Assembly (NCBI GenBank): GCA_032622095.1
Contig: CP136062.1
Coordinates: 132,141,282-132,205,281 of the forward strand
DNA from: Siphonodentalium dalli
Taxonomy: Eukaryota; Mollusca; Scaphopoda; Gadilida; Siphonodentaliidae
DNA length: 64,000 bases
Direction of reading: 5' to 3'
Part shown: in pieces, positions 31,411-43,900 of the stretch
How the letters are laid out: the number at the start of each line of letters is the position of its first letter
How positions within the stretch are numbered: the first letter of the stretch is position 1
Notes under the pieces: generated by a model
Told to the model about the DNA's origin: nothing
Database searches by the model: none
What the model saw: the letters and a program-made list of their open reading frames with translations, nothing else
Made by a program: the position numbers and the translations under genes

Positions 31411-33669
31411 AGGATTACTATCCTCATGAAACAACAAAACTCTATCGGAAAGCCACCCCTATTGTGATCACAATGATCCAAGTCGCATAAAAATCGCGTA
31501 ATAAATAAGCCGAGAAATAAATAAATAATACCACCACCGGTTGTCGGCTATCTCCGTCGCAAAACCTCGCATGACGTCAAGCGAGGTAAACTAATTAAAA
31601 ACAGGGAATCGTAGTCGGAGTTAATTATGTCTACCTATATGGCGATGGAAAATACGGAATCGACATCAGCGCGTGATTGTAATGGAATTACTGCGGGGCA
31701 TATCAATAGCATCACGATTGTGTACACATGGTGAATTGTCATCGCGCGGTGAACTTTATCTTCACTTGTGATTTGTCTTAAGTGCTGTTTGGAAAGTTAC
31801 GGTATTGTTTTGACAAAAAATATAGACGGACGATTGAGCGGGGTAGATAACACTTTCGTATAAAGCTTATAAAAACACGAGCCGACATGTGAACTTTATT
31901 CGGGTGCGTGTTCGCGATGTTGTTTTAATTTTCCGTATATATGCCCCGAGTGTCCCGTATTTACAATCATTCATTCATTCTAATGACTCTCAGTTAGGCA
32001 TATGCTGTATTCATTTCCAAACGATGTTCGTTTACGTGATATTTGGCGGGATTTCTGTGGGAAACCCGTTGCGCAAAATCAGAAACCGATTACATATACC
32101 AAATAAAGAGCGTTTAATTTGACGGGTCAGTCATGGTTACGAATACATACAATTGCAGTTAAAGTGGGGAGTATGTTGATGAATAATTCACGATGACAAC
32201 TATTCTAAGTCGAGTCCCCATTTCCTTCACCCTGGCTCAATAAAGAGCGTTCCACGTTAAGAGTTTTCCTAATATGGTACGAATAAAAAGAGTTTAATAA
32301 AGCGGAAATTGCTATGACAATGATGGAAGGATATATAAAGCATGCATATCGGAAGTTCATGTACTAGTACATGTATTGACCTGTATTGTTGTAATCAGTA
32401 AACAATCACTAGAACAACTGTTCTAAGTCGAGTCCCTTTACCTTGATGCAATAAAGAGCGTTCACTATTACGATATATTGCGAATAAAGAGCACTTGAAT
32501 ATGTGATTCCATATTAAACTGGATTATTATCCCTCCTTCAAAAGGTGTTATATATGATTGGATGTTTAAACGATCCACGGCGAACATTTATATATTTTAT
32601 AACCCTATTGTTATGCGTAATTGACACATAGAGGTCGATTTATGACCTGGATATTCAATAGGGGGTAGCAGGAAGACAGCCCGGTAGGGCTAAGCTACCC
32701 CCGACAATACACTGTTATAATTTATTATGTATTACTGCCACTGTGTCATTCGTGTGTATTGTAAATAAACTATCCTATCCTATCCTATCCTATAGACCGC
32801 ATCGCTAGAGTGCTAATTTTATAGGCCAATAACCATGCATAGATGCAGTGAATTTCCATCAGTGACAGTCGGCTAGATTGTTATGGGTGGGGGAAGCAAT
32901 ATTCCGAAATATATATAAACACCATATTGCCCAAATATATACATGATTCATAATCAAGGAAAAATAAACCAATTTTGTGTTGTTTTACCCCGTTACGATA
33001 AATTAAAACGAAACGCTCTTTATTGACACACGACTAATGGCATCTGGAAATTGGAATGTTTACGAGATGATAACTGCCTAATAACTGTGCAAGTCTTCGC
33101 GTATATATGCAATCTTGATATGCATATATAATATAACTTGGACTATTCCGGTAACGAAAAAATATATATAAACACGAGCACGCGTTTATATAGATAAATG
33201 CGCACAAAACTGAATAACATACGGGCATGGCTTTATAGTAACAACACATCGCGATACATATAATAATAGTAATAATAACACGATAAAGACATTTAATTAC
33301 GAGAAAGGCGATGTTTTCGGCGAAGTTTTGCATTCGCAGTGTGATAACGCGACAATCTTCAAAGGCCGCGATCGACTACATGCAAACTTAAAATACCGCC
33401 GTCGCGTATCTATGCGTTGTCAATGAGTTACCACGTGATCGATCACGTGCTATGCTTCTGTTTACATGTGACAATCACGTGATCGGGCTGATGATCACGT
33501 GACTTCGTCTACAACAAAATCTTCGGCTAACTTTGGAAATTTTTTTAATCGTTATAAAAATAACGATTGGCGGCCGAATATTAGATTATATGCGCCCAAT
33601 GGACATTTTATATATATATTATCGGTATATTGAAAGAAAATAATATTGTTTTTTCAGGACCGTATTCCT
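31411..33669. mobile_element. 2.26-kb TTAA insertion inside the LINE reverse transcriptase
   Basis: TTAA at 31407-31410 and 33670-33673 brackets the insert. Removing it and one TTAA restores the RT reading frame across NL-KHCSEDLHK. Ends AGGATTACTATCCT and AGGACCGTATTCCT are imperfectly mirrored. Inside, AATAAAGAGCGTT recurs (32241, 32450, inverse at 33012), each plus-strand copy preceded by TTCTAAGTCGAGTCCC. A simple CCTATCCTATCCTATCCTAT tract sits near 32774. No transposase found. Confidence 0.85.
32600..32793 (+). repeat. Retroposon-like 3' tail inside the TTAA insert
   Basis: A hairpin (GGGGGTAGC ... GCTACCCCC, with AGGAAGACAGCCC in the loop side) is followed by AT-rich sequence, AAATAAACTATC and four CCTAT units. 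The plan matches fragments near 4600 and 9920. Family not known. Confidence 0.4.
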
Positions 33670-36600
33670 TTAAGATTTCATTGGAGGAAGCTAAACGTGT
33701 ATGATGCTTTCCTCGAGATGTTGTTGATCTGGGAAATCCAATCCATATTATTTGTGAATGTCACTCCGAGGTACGGATGTTCGTTGACCTCTGCGAGTAC
33801 ATCATTGTTTAGTGTGTAGTAGTAATTGGATTTTTTCTTGATTGATAGGATATGGCATTTCTTGGTGTTAAACTTCATCCCCCAGCTGTTGGCCCATTCG
33901 TTCAGTGCATTTTGAGGTGATCCTTAAACGATGATATTTCTTGGTATAGTAGGCAGTCATCTACAAAGAGGAGGATTGTAGAGGCGATTTCATTTGGCAG
34001 ATCGTTGATATGACATAGGAATAGCAACGGGCCCAGAACTGTTCCTTGGGGTACTCCAGATTCTCTTCTGATTGTTTCCCGTCAATTACTACCTTCATTT
34101 TCCGATCTTGTAAGAAGGAGCTCATCCAGTTGTGTAGCTGGCCTCTGATGCCATAGTGTTGCAGTTTGTGAAGCAATTTACGGTGAGGCACCGTATCAAA
34201 TGCCTTAGAAAAGTCCAGGATGGCAACATCAACTTGTTTGCCATTGTCGAATGACTGTAATATGTCATCAGTTGTTACTGCTAGTTGAGTTACGCAAGAG
34301 TACTTTGACCGGAAGCCATGGTTGAGTGAAGTTAGAATATTGTATTCTTCTAGGTGGTTAATGATGTGGCTGTATATGATATGTTCTAGCAGCTTGCATG
34401 GAACAGAGGTCAGCGAGACGGGGCGGTAGCTTTCAGCATTATGTTTGTCACCTTTCTTATATATGCTGGATATGTTGGCTGATCTCCAATCCAGAGGTAG
34501 TGTACCTGTCTTCAATGAGTGGTTGAATATTGTTGTTAGTGGATTTGCCAGCTGTGTGCACATTCCTTGAGAACTAGGTTAGGCAGATTTTCAGGGCCTG
34601 GTGCTTTGTGTGTTTTAACCTGTTTTAATAGTCTCTCTACCCCTTCTTTGTTGATGGTTAGTTCTTCTATGTCATCCGTGGGTTTGGTGTTCATTGTTGG
34701 CATTTCTTCTCCTGGTGGTTCGTGCGTGAAGACTGATCTGAATTGTTGTAGTAAGATGTTGGCTTTCCCTTCTGAGCTGGTTTCTAATTTCCCCTTTATT
34801 TTCAGTGGAGCGACGCTAACTGAGTCGTTCTTTTTTGACTTGACGTAGCTCCAAAATGGTTTGCTGTTATTGTTGGTTAAGCCTTCAGTGATGTTTTTTT
34901 TTATATATCTCCACTCTTCGTGTCTAATTGTCTTTTTGCATTCTCTTTGTATTAGTCTATAGTTGTCCCATTTGCCGGTCTTCTTTGCCCGGATATACAT
35001 TCGCTGTTTTTTCCTCAACATTCGCTTGACTCGATGGTTGATCCATGGTGCACTCCCGATTTTTTCTGATCATTTTAGATGGAACATTTTTGTGAACAGT
35101 GTTGTGGATGGCTTCTTTTGAATATCGTCCAGAGTGTTTCTATATCTGCATCATTTTGTGATTCGGTGATGATGGCATTGTTCATTAGCTTGAAGTCAGA
35201 TTTTATGGCTCCCCAATTTGCTCTGTTGAAACTTTAAGATTTTCTCGGTATTGATGGCTGGTATTGCGGTTTGATTTCCATGTCTGTCACCACATGTTAT
35301 GGTCCGAGATGCCGGGTATTGTGTCGACGGTCTTAACTAGTGATGGAGTTGAAACAAATACAAGGTCAAGGTTGTTGTTCTCTCGTGTTGGTTTCATTTG
35401 CAATTGGGAGAGATGCTGGTCTGGTGAATTTGTGATGTTGACGAGCTGCTGTTGAACTTCTGTATCACTGACATTACTATTGACCGTTAGTGTTTCCCAG
35501 TTGATAGAGGGGCAGTTGAAATCGCCTGTCAATAGGATATTCTTGCTCTTGGGGATCTTTTTCAGTGACTCTTCTAGTTGTTTGATGTCATTTAGGTTTC
35601 TGTGGGGCATGTAGAAATTCCCTATCAGCATGTCTTTTCGTTGGTGCATTTTCATTTTAACCCACTCCAGTTCGCAATATGTGATGTAATCAACCATTTC
35701 TACTGATGTGATGTCATTTCGAACCATTATGAAAACTCCGCCACCTTTTGTACTTCTGTCATTTCTGTAGATCTCATATCCAGATGGAAAAACTTCACTT
35801 GATTTGATGGTGTTTGGCTGTGGTTTCTGGCCGGGTCTTATTCCGCGTAGCCAAGATTCGGTTCCACAGATGATATCTGGTTTTGTGTAGGTTAGGAATG
35901 CGCATAGTTCTGATCTTTTGTCATATACGCTTCTACAGTTGATGGTCAATATTCAGAGTTTTTTTTTTCTTGGATGTTGAAGACGTTCGAATTATTTAGG
36001 CTGGTGTTTGAAGCTTCTCTTCTTCTTGATTTGTTAGCAGAGTAGCTTGAGTTGGTTGTATTTGGACTGCTGGCTTTCAGTGGGCTAAATGACGTGCTGT
36101 TCAGTGATGATCCAATGGAGATGTAATCTTCTGACAATGGTTCATAGTAATTTGAGCCAGGCAACTCGTAGCTATGGAATGTAAATGATGAGATGTTCGC
36201 CGTATTGCATTTACCACAAAGCCATGTGATGTTTGGTTTAGTTATCCGTGAGTAGTTGGTCAGTGACATTTCTAGACATTCTTTATGATACCAAAGGCTG
36301 CATTCATCACAGCATACACCGCTAGTGCTCCAGGTGACTGGGATCTCACAGAAGCCACATGCATAGAGGTCTTGTGGTTTCGTGTTGGGCTGCAACATAT
36401 TGTGTGTTAGTTGCTGACTGTACCATGACTTTGATAGGATGGCATTGGTAAAGATGAAGGGGAGAATGAGGTACATGTATGGCACAAACTGGAACATTGT
36501 AGCAAGGATAGCGCAGAAAAACCTGCACTGACTTGCACAATATTCAGTCCCTGGCACGTCTTCTATTTCCCCTCCCAGCAGTCTGTCTTCATTTGTTCAG

Positions 36601-37632
36601 TGATCTTCTTGAGCCAGTATTTTTCTAGGGTATTGTTTGGGTGGATACCGTCGGTATACAAGTTGAAATTGTAATAACTCCTGTGCAGTTGGGAGTTCTT
36701 CTTTTTCACAACTGAATGCCTCTTTAGGTCACTGGTGAACTCCGGGGAGTGTGTTTGGCCACTCAGATTTAGTTTCCCTTATTCTCCCGTTTAGATAGTG
36801 GATCTGCTCAACCAGTTTTTTGTCTTGTTCTTCAAATTCTGAAGGGTTCTTGTGGTGTCTGCTTTTGTTGAATGAGGTGATGGAGTAGACAGGCACTTCT
36901 AGTATCGTCACTTGATTGCCTCTGCGTTTTTTGGTGGTACGCGCTATTTCATCAAGTTTGCTTATTTACTCTGATATGATATGAACTTTGTGTTTATTGA
37001 TTTTGGGTTCGAAAAAATTTATTTTAAAAACCTCTATAAATTTCACATTTAGTATTTCTAACATATTCCACAATGAATTATACTCTTAAAATGTTTCATT
37101 CATGAATCATGGGATTGGTTACTGTGATTACTAATAAAATTGAACATAAACCTTTATTTTGACTCCATCATGGCATCAAATTTGGGGAAAATTGGGTTAG
37201 CAAAGTCCTTAACAAAGTCAAAGATATGAGGAATCTAATGGTTTTAGTTCATCTTACTATCAACAGGGTTGTAAAAACACAAGAATTCGGCATGATATGG
37301 AGACAGAAAACATCGACATAAGCGAAAATTATGGATTTTTTTGTTAAGAAATTTCACCCGTATATCGAGAATGAACAACTTCCGGTTTGATTTTACGACA
37401 TTAAAATCATGCCGAATTATTATTAATTACTCAGTATTTGAAGTGAAACTCGAACTACTTAGACAACTAGGTGGATATCTTTAGAAACTATATATAGTTC
37501 ATTGAAATTTGAAGTGATGACAGTAATACAATTGTCGTAATACATAAAAATTTCCGACAGAACGCGTCTGCTTTCTCGAAAAGCGTCTGCTAAAATATAA
37601 AATTTCTACAGAGAAATCCAATTATTTCAGTC

Positions 37633-37971
37633 ATGGTCGTTAAAAGTTCTCTTCTGTCTCATTTGCAACATCAATTGTTTGTTACTTATATAAAAACAAA
37701 GAAATTTCCTCCCCCTGTCTCTCTGAGAACGTCTCAGTTATTGCAGAAAGACGCGACTTCACAACAAATTGCCAACTGTCGAACATTGTTCAAGGCATGG
37801 ACATCAAGGATGTGCCTACAAGATGGCGATCAATTGGCAATGAAGAAAAATGGAAAGATAATTCTCCAACGTGACAAATATATTGCAAAAGTCAAAGAAA
37901 TTCATCGAAATGGTGACATTAGTGGCAATAAAGGTTACAGACACATCAGTTTCACAAAAACACTGGTGAAG
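37633..37971 (+). CDS. H2C2 gene exon 1
   Basis: ATG at 37633 follows ATTATTTCAGTC; donor candidate AAG|GTTGG at 37972. It encodes 113 residues including LFKAWTSRM and both zinc-binding His residues. Without splicing, the frame runs only five codons more to a stop, so the gene would be a 118-aa orphan. Confidence 0.6.
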
Positions 37972-40900
37972 GTTGGAACATTATCCTGATTATGATTAAA
38001 CTTTTATTGATACAGAACAGAATTACATCTATCTATCAATCCACAGTTACTGGAGTACTGGACATAAACTTAAAAGTCCCAAAATAAGGTTTTAATGGCC
38101 CACTTAATTTTCGAACATCCAGATCGAACATACTGTCATTACTGAGACTCTTGCACAGTCTCGGGCTCCAAATAATATTAATAGTGCAGGGGGGAAATTC
38201 CGTTGAAAGTTAATAAAAGTGCAGACCCAAATAATAGTGCAGGGTGAATTCAACTCTGAGCAAAACATCATCTGTGGTTACAAATTATGTTTATAGTTGG
38301 TTAAGTATAAAGGTACTCAACCCGTAAAGAGGGTCCCCATCTCAACAGATTCCAACAACAACAATCCGATCAGAGGGTCCTATATTACTATTTCTTTGGC
38401 TTTGGGGGTAAAAAATATTTGATTCGAGTCGAGGAACCCATCAAACAAAGCTCAGAGTTATTAGATATTGATTTTTGAAAATTCTTATCTTCTCGAGATG
38501 AGTACCAATAACTGCCGTCAATTTGGTAACATGCTCGAGATTTTACGCCAAAATTATATTCAAACAGACAAGGATGGATAACTCTATGATCAAGTGGGTA
38601 ATAACAACGAATTTTTTACTGTCTTCTGGGCCAGAAACAATTCCCGATAATGAAAAATAATAGATTTCTAAAATCGATATCTAACAAATCTGAGCTTTGA
38701 TGGGGGACTTCCTCGACTCGAATCAAATATTTTTGACCCCCAAAGCCATTGAAATAGTAATTGAGAGGAGTTTTATCGGGTTGAGTACCTTTAAGTATAG
38801 GAATAAACATACATCATTACAATTAATTTACAATAGTGCAGGGGGGAAATTACATTGAAAGTTAATAACAGTACAGACCCAAATAATAGCACAGGGGAAA
38901 CTCTTGAGCAAAACATCAACTATAGTTAAAAAAATTATAGTACATGTAGGTCAAGCATAGGAATCAACAAAGTATGTGTCATGTAGTGTTTTATTTAATA
39001 TTTAAATGTTCACATGTATGCCATAATGTAATTGAATATGTACATGCATAAAATTATAAGCTCATCAATTTGGTATCAGAATCATATAGAAATCTTGAGT
39101 TTGTGCTGATTAAAATTTTCATGGCCTCAAAATTAATAAACTTGCAGACTCAAATAAGCACTGTGCAGGGGGGAAATTTCCCAAGAAAATAATAAATGTG
39201 CATGCATGTTCATTTGGAATCCATGAGTATGTTCCATAAGTCCCTAACAAGGCATACAGGTAAAGCAGGCATGAGATCCACTCTCATGAAATTAAAATTG
39301 AAAAATTCATGCCCATCAATCTAAAACCCATCACACACCTGGGGATTTTGAGACAACAGTCACTTCATGGTCACTTTTCACAGGCATATGTTAGAAACCA
39401 TGTGTTTTTCACACTAATGATCATCAATATTTATGAGCATTAGTAGAAAATTTTGACTTTTTCTCAAAATATCAATAAAAAGATTAGGGTCGGCGGGTTA
39501 TTTTTAGGGTCGGTCGATGTACGGAAACATAGCATTTTTTTTTTGTTGGCCTAACTAATATATTTATATTAGTTATACCAATTTTAATTTATAAATTTGA
39601 TTAAGACCTTACTCTCGGGCTCCAAATAAACGTGCATGCACGTTTATTATTTCAGTAGGAAAATTCCCCCCTGTACGCTGCTTATTTGGGTCTGCACGTT
39701 TATTTATTTTTCAGTAAAATAATTTGTACCAAAAGTGAACCGTCAAATTTATCAACAAAGTGAAAGTTATACCACTGTAAAACATGTTTTCACTTCAAAT
39801 TTAGGTAAACAGTTTGACAGTTATTATAGTCAATACGTCACTCGCTTGAGAGGAATTCCCAAAAATGAAAATAGCAGGGTGAGCCAGGTGTTTACCTCCC
39901 CACATTCATTTGAAAGTGGTCGCATCCGACTAGTAAGCCGAGTATCCATTACTTTCACGCACGTGATTGTTAGGATTATCTCATTATCAGGGGGACGCAC
40001 CATGTTCTTCCAGAATACACATTTCCCCACCCCGCATGCCTTTAAAAGTGGACCCATCGGATTCCGATTAAGCGTGTATCCATGACGTTTGCGCACGTTT
40101 TCAACAGGATTATCTCATTATTAGGGGGGACGCACCACGTGCTTACCGGAATTTTTTACTGTGGCAGTGTGGGGCTCCATTTAGGCACCAGATATTTTCG
40201 TTTTAATGATCTCAATAAAACACTCAATACTGCCATAATCCAACAATTTTATGAGAGGTTAATTTATAAAATATTTGGATCATTGAAAGTGTATAGTTGG
40301 GAAGCTTAGTCTATAATCAAAAATGGATGTAGAATAAAATATCGGGGCCTCTTTACGCACTGTCTTTAGGGAATTTCTTTAAAAATTGTTGTTGTTTCCC
40401 CGTGAGAATTTAAACATGGCGGACACTTTTTGTCAAAAAATAAATAAAATATAATCTTGCGGAGAAGAAAAAGCTTGCCGAGTTATGTATAAAATATAAA
40501 AATTTCACCTCCTCACTGTTAACTTTATAAACATTTGCTGGAAATCCCCCCCTGCACTATTATTTGGGTCTGCACGTTTATTAATTTTCAATGAAAGTCC
40601 CCCCCCCCCTTGCACAATTATTTGGGTCGATCTGCACGTTTATTTGGAGCCCGAGAGTATTTTGGGTACTTTAAAATTAATATCTTTATGTCCAATAACT
40701 GTGATCTATCTATATAGCCAAAATGTTTCTCACAACCTTCATTATGTTGAATTTTTATTGCTCTATGACTATGGCAATCAACCCCACATTTGTAAATTTG
40801 TTTTTAGAGCAAAATTTACTAGTAGTGGTACTGAACATTCTCAAATTTAGAAATTAGTCTAGAGTAAAGTTAAAATTGTGGCTATTGAATTTCTGGTAAA

Positions 40901-43900
40901 AATCTTCATTTCAGTTTTCATTTTACTTTAAGTTAATTACTCTTATTCTTAAAGGATTACACTGGTATTCAATAACTGATTGTTTATTTTGAAATGGCTA
41001 GACCCGCGGAGCTGATTTTTTTTACATATATCAGCATATATGGGTAATTTGACTCAGGGAATCTTATTATAGGTTTCTTTGACATCAAATGTCTTAAAAG
41101 GGCACTAATAATTAATTTAATGAAATAATTAATTATATATCCAAAATTGTTGCAATCAGGTCAGTGAAAATTGAAACACAGGGATAAATTGACCCTGTAG
41201 AGTGTAATGAAATAGATGCCATTGACCGCATATGACTTTAAGGGGCAAATATTAGCAATAAAGAGCGTTCATTGTGTAGGAAAATTGGTACAGATGGGTC
41301 ACCTGATTAACATCTCTATCCTAATTCAATTTATGACCTGTATAAACATGACACGACATACATGTAACCTCTGGCTAATACTCTTCCTTTCATACAATGG
41401 TTTTACGAACAATTTTCCCACATATATTCTGGACTGATAATAAACTCTCTTTATTGATCATATAATTTATTATTCTCCCTTTAAGTCATCTTAGGTCAAA
41501 GGTTAGTAAATAATGCTTTATTCTCAGCCATTATCCATGGGACATGAGAAGATGCACCTATCCCATGACATTCCCCTGGTCAGTCTACCAATTTTCACCG
41601 ACCAGATTGCAATAATTTTGGGTATATAATTAATTATTCCATTAAATTAATTACTCTTGGGTGCCAAATACACGTGCTGGCACGCTTATTAATTTTGGAA
41701 GAATATGTTGGCCATCACTATTATTTGGTCATGATATATATAGTGAAAATGCCAGCACTATTAATAATTTTAGGGGTAAATGTAAGCCAGCACGTTTATT
41801 CAGCCATCACGTTTATTTGGCACCTGAGAGTACTAGTGCCCTTTTAAGACGTCTGATGTCAACAGAACCTATCTAATAAGATTCTCTGAGTCAAATTACC
41901 CGGGCGATTTTCACAAATAGGGTCTAAATAACGGTAAAGACATGTCCTGGTCAGTATCGACAAAATACTTCATCTGGGGAAGAGGCGATTATTCTGTCCT
42001 TATAGCCCTTCAGGATTAGGTTCAGGGGCAAATTGTTCGGTAAATTGATCTTCAGTTCTTCTCTGTCATAAATGGTCAAGTGTGTCTGAAATGTCCACTC
42101 CGTTATACCATTTTCTCGGTATACACCAAGTAAGCGATTCTCTCATTCTGTAGAATTTAGGCAAGTGGCTAAATGGAGCGCACAGAATATTCAAGCAAGA
42201 ACTGAGTTAATAATCTTGAATATTTCACTGACAGAGGCCAACATTTATGACATTGGCATTTGTGACAATACTGCGTCATGATTTTGTTCATTGATTGTCT
42301 TTACCGTTATTAGTGAAATATCAGTGGAAAGTATGACCAATTCACTTGATAATTTCTTGAATATTCTCATTCAATACAATCATCATCTAGTGCCTTCTTA
42401 TTAAGTCCTTCAAAACATTTGTGTTTCTGAAAACTTATTGGAGAAAATTTGGTCAGACTCAAAGGGCCTAAGTTCTGTCACACTAATTATGTGTCCACTC
42501 CGTTATAGCCCTGAATTTATTAAAACAAAAATTTCTGGAAAAATTCTTTAGGTGGTTACAACTGCTCTCAGAGTGTTATAAGTTTCTCAGTTGGATAAGA
42601 CCACCCTTTACACTATATGTGAGAAAAACTAAGTTATGTGTCTTTACCGTTCTATCAATTGGTCTTCACCGTTATAACGGTAGAGACATTAAAATAACGG
42701 TAAAGATTACAAAGTTAGTCTAGTACATCTTATATAACATAAACAGTGTGAATCTGAGTTCCATTGTCATAAATGCGATCATCCAAAACATATTAAACAA
42801 TGGTACTAAGTTCTTTATCTAAAATTAACTTGAAACTTATATCCACTCCATTGTGTCTCTACCGTTAATACGTAATATTCATGTCTTCACCGTTATGTCA
42901 TTACCGTTAAAAGTATAACGGTATAGACAACTGAACAAATTTTCAATCCCATGTCATTCAAAACTAAAGAGACATAAGAGAATGACAGTTGGGATGTTTA
43001 TGATAGCAAATCAGAGCAATACTACGGAGCTTTAAATTTCAATATTAATCAAGGGATTCTGCATTTTCAATACATCATATGTCTTTACCGTTATGTGGTA
43101 ACGGTATGGACAAATGTCAAAACTTTTTATTTGGTGTCGAACATAAACTAGGAGATCCCAAGCTTTGCTAGTTTATATATGGAAACTGGTCAAGAAAAGC
43201 TTCATGGTGGGGCATCCCAAATAGAAATATTTTGTGGTCATGAAAGTGACAAATGTCTTTACCGTTATTAGCCCCTTTCTGTGAAAATGACCCACCCATA
43301 TGTAAAAATGTTCACCTCCGAGATTCCAGACATTTCTGTATAAACAATCAGTGATTTTGATTACCACCGGTAGATAAAAGTCATTAAACATTGTTAATCA
43401 CTCGAAGGTGAATGGTTGGCGACGGATTAATAGGTGGCTCGGCTTTGTTGCCAACTAAGATACAGGACAAAATAATATGCTATGCACTGCTATGTATACT
43501 TTAAAGACATATTATGGACTTGTTCGGGTGCGAGAAACTGATAAGTTAGTACTCAGATACTATGCCATATGTGGGAAATTGGAATGTAGCATTCTACTAG
43601 CATCACCGAAAATCTCAAAGAAATCGACCACACCACTCCATAGATATCATCGTCTGAACTACGCTTAATTGTAAATATTTGCATCATGCAACTATCAGCG
43701 ATAAACTAATGCAAATGATTTCACCATCGGGAGTCATTGCATTTAATTCATGTTCGGTGTGTGTTGTCAATTTGGATTAATATTCGTACAAATAACTTCT
43801 TTGAGCAAGAATATTCATTTATATTCGATCACCAACTGGAGTGTTTAATTCACATCACTTTAATGACAGATTCTTGTAGTTTGATATATATTAAATTAAA

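Larger units (their letters stand above)
30745..36985 (-). pseudogene. Degenerate LINE (SGNH end, PHD finger, endonuclease, RT), split by an insertion
   Basis: In minus-strand order: 36985-36555, end of an SGNH-type esterase (TILEVPVYSI, then TDGIHPNNTLEKYWLKKITE with the D-x2-H motif); 36540-36180, PHD finger (CGFCEIPV ... CCDECSLWYHKECLEM ... WLCGKC); 35949-35250, apurinic-type endonuclease (GTESWL, GGGVFI, LLTGDFNCPSINW, ISDHNMW); 35021-33678, reverse transcriptase ([38 protein letters not shown]). The RT then breaks at 33669 and resumes at 31406 with KHCSEDLHKLSYISLVRSTM and a C-terminal segment to 30756. Frameshifts (e.g. near 34080) and an in-frame stop show it is dead. The architecture fits CR1/jockey-like LINEs. 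Confidence 0.85.
30068..37208. mobile_element. 7.1-kb TTAA-flanked inverted-repeat element enclosing a LINE
   Basis: Outer ends GGACTTTGCTAAC and GTTAGCAAAGTCC abut TTAA at 30064-30067 and 37209-37212. The arms (about 220 bp: 30068-30290 and 36985-37208) match closely, e.g. TTTTATTAGTAATCACAGTA and TTTTTTCGAACCCAAA. All sequence between the arms is a minus-strand LINE plus its own insertion and a short plus-strand LINE 3' fragment. The simplest reading is a TTAA fold-back element that received a LINE at its centre. Capture as cargo is the alternative. Confidence 0.7.
40953..43383. mobile_element. TTAA-flanked long-TIR element with a split right arm
   Basis: Left arm 40953-41175 (AGGATTACACTGGTATTC, GGTAATTTGACTCAGGGAAT, AAAAGGGCACTAATAATTAA) is mirrored on the right, but the right arm is cut twice: by 41654-41830 and by 41899-43299. 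The outermost part resumes at 43290-43383 (AAACAATCAGTGATTTTGAT). TTAA lies at 40949-40952 and 43384-43387. The body contains AATAAAGAGCGTTCATTG, a word shared with the 31411-33669 insert. Confidence 0.6.
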
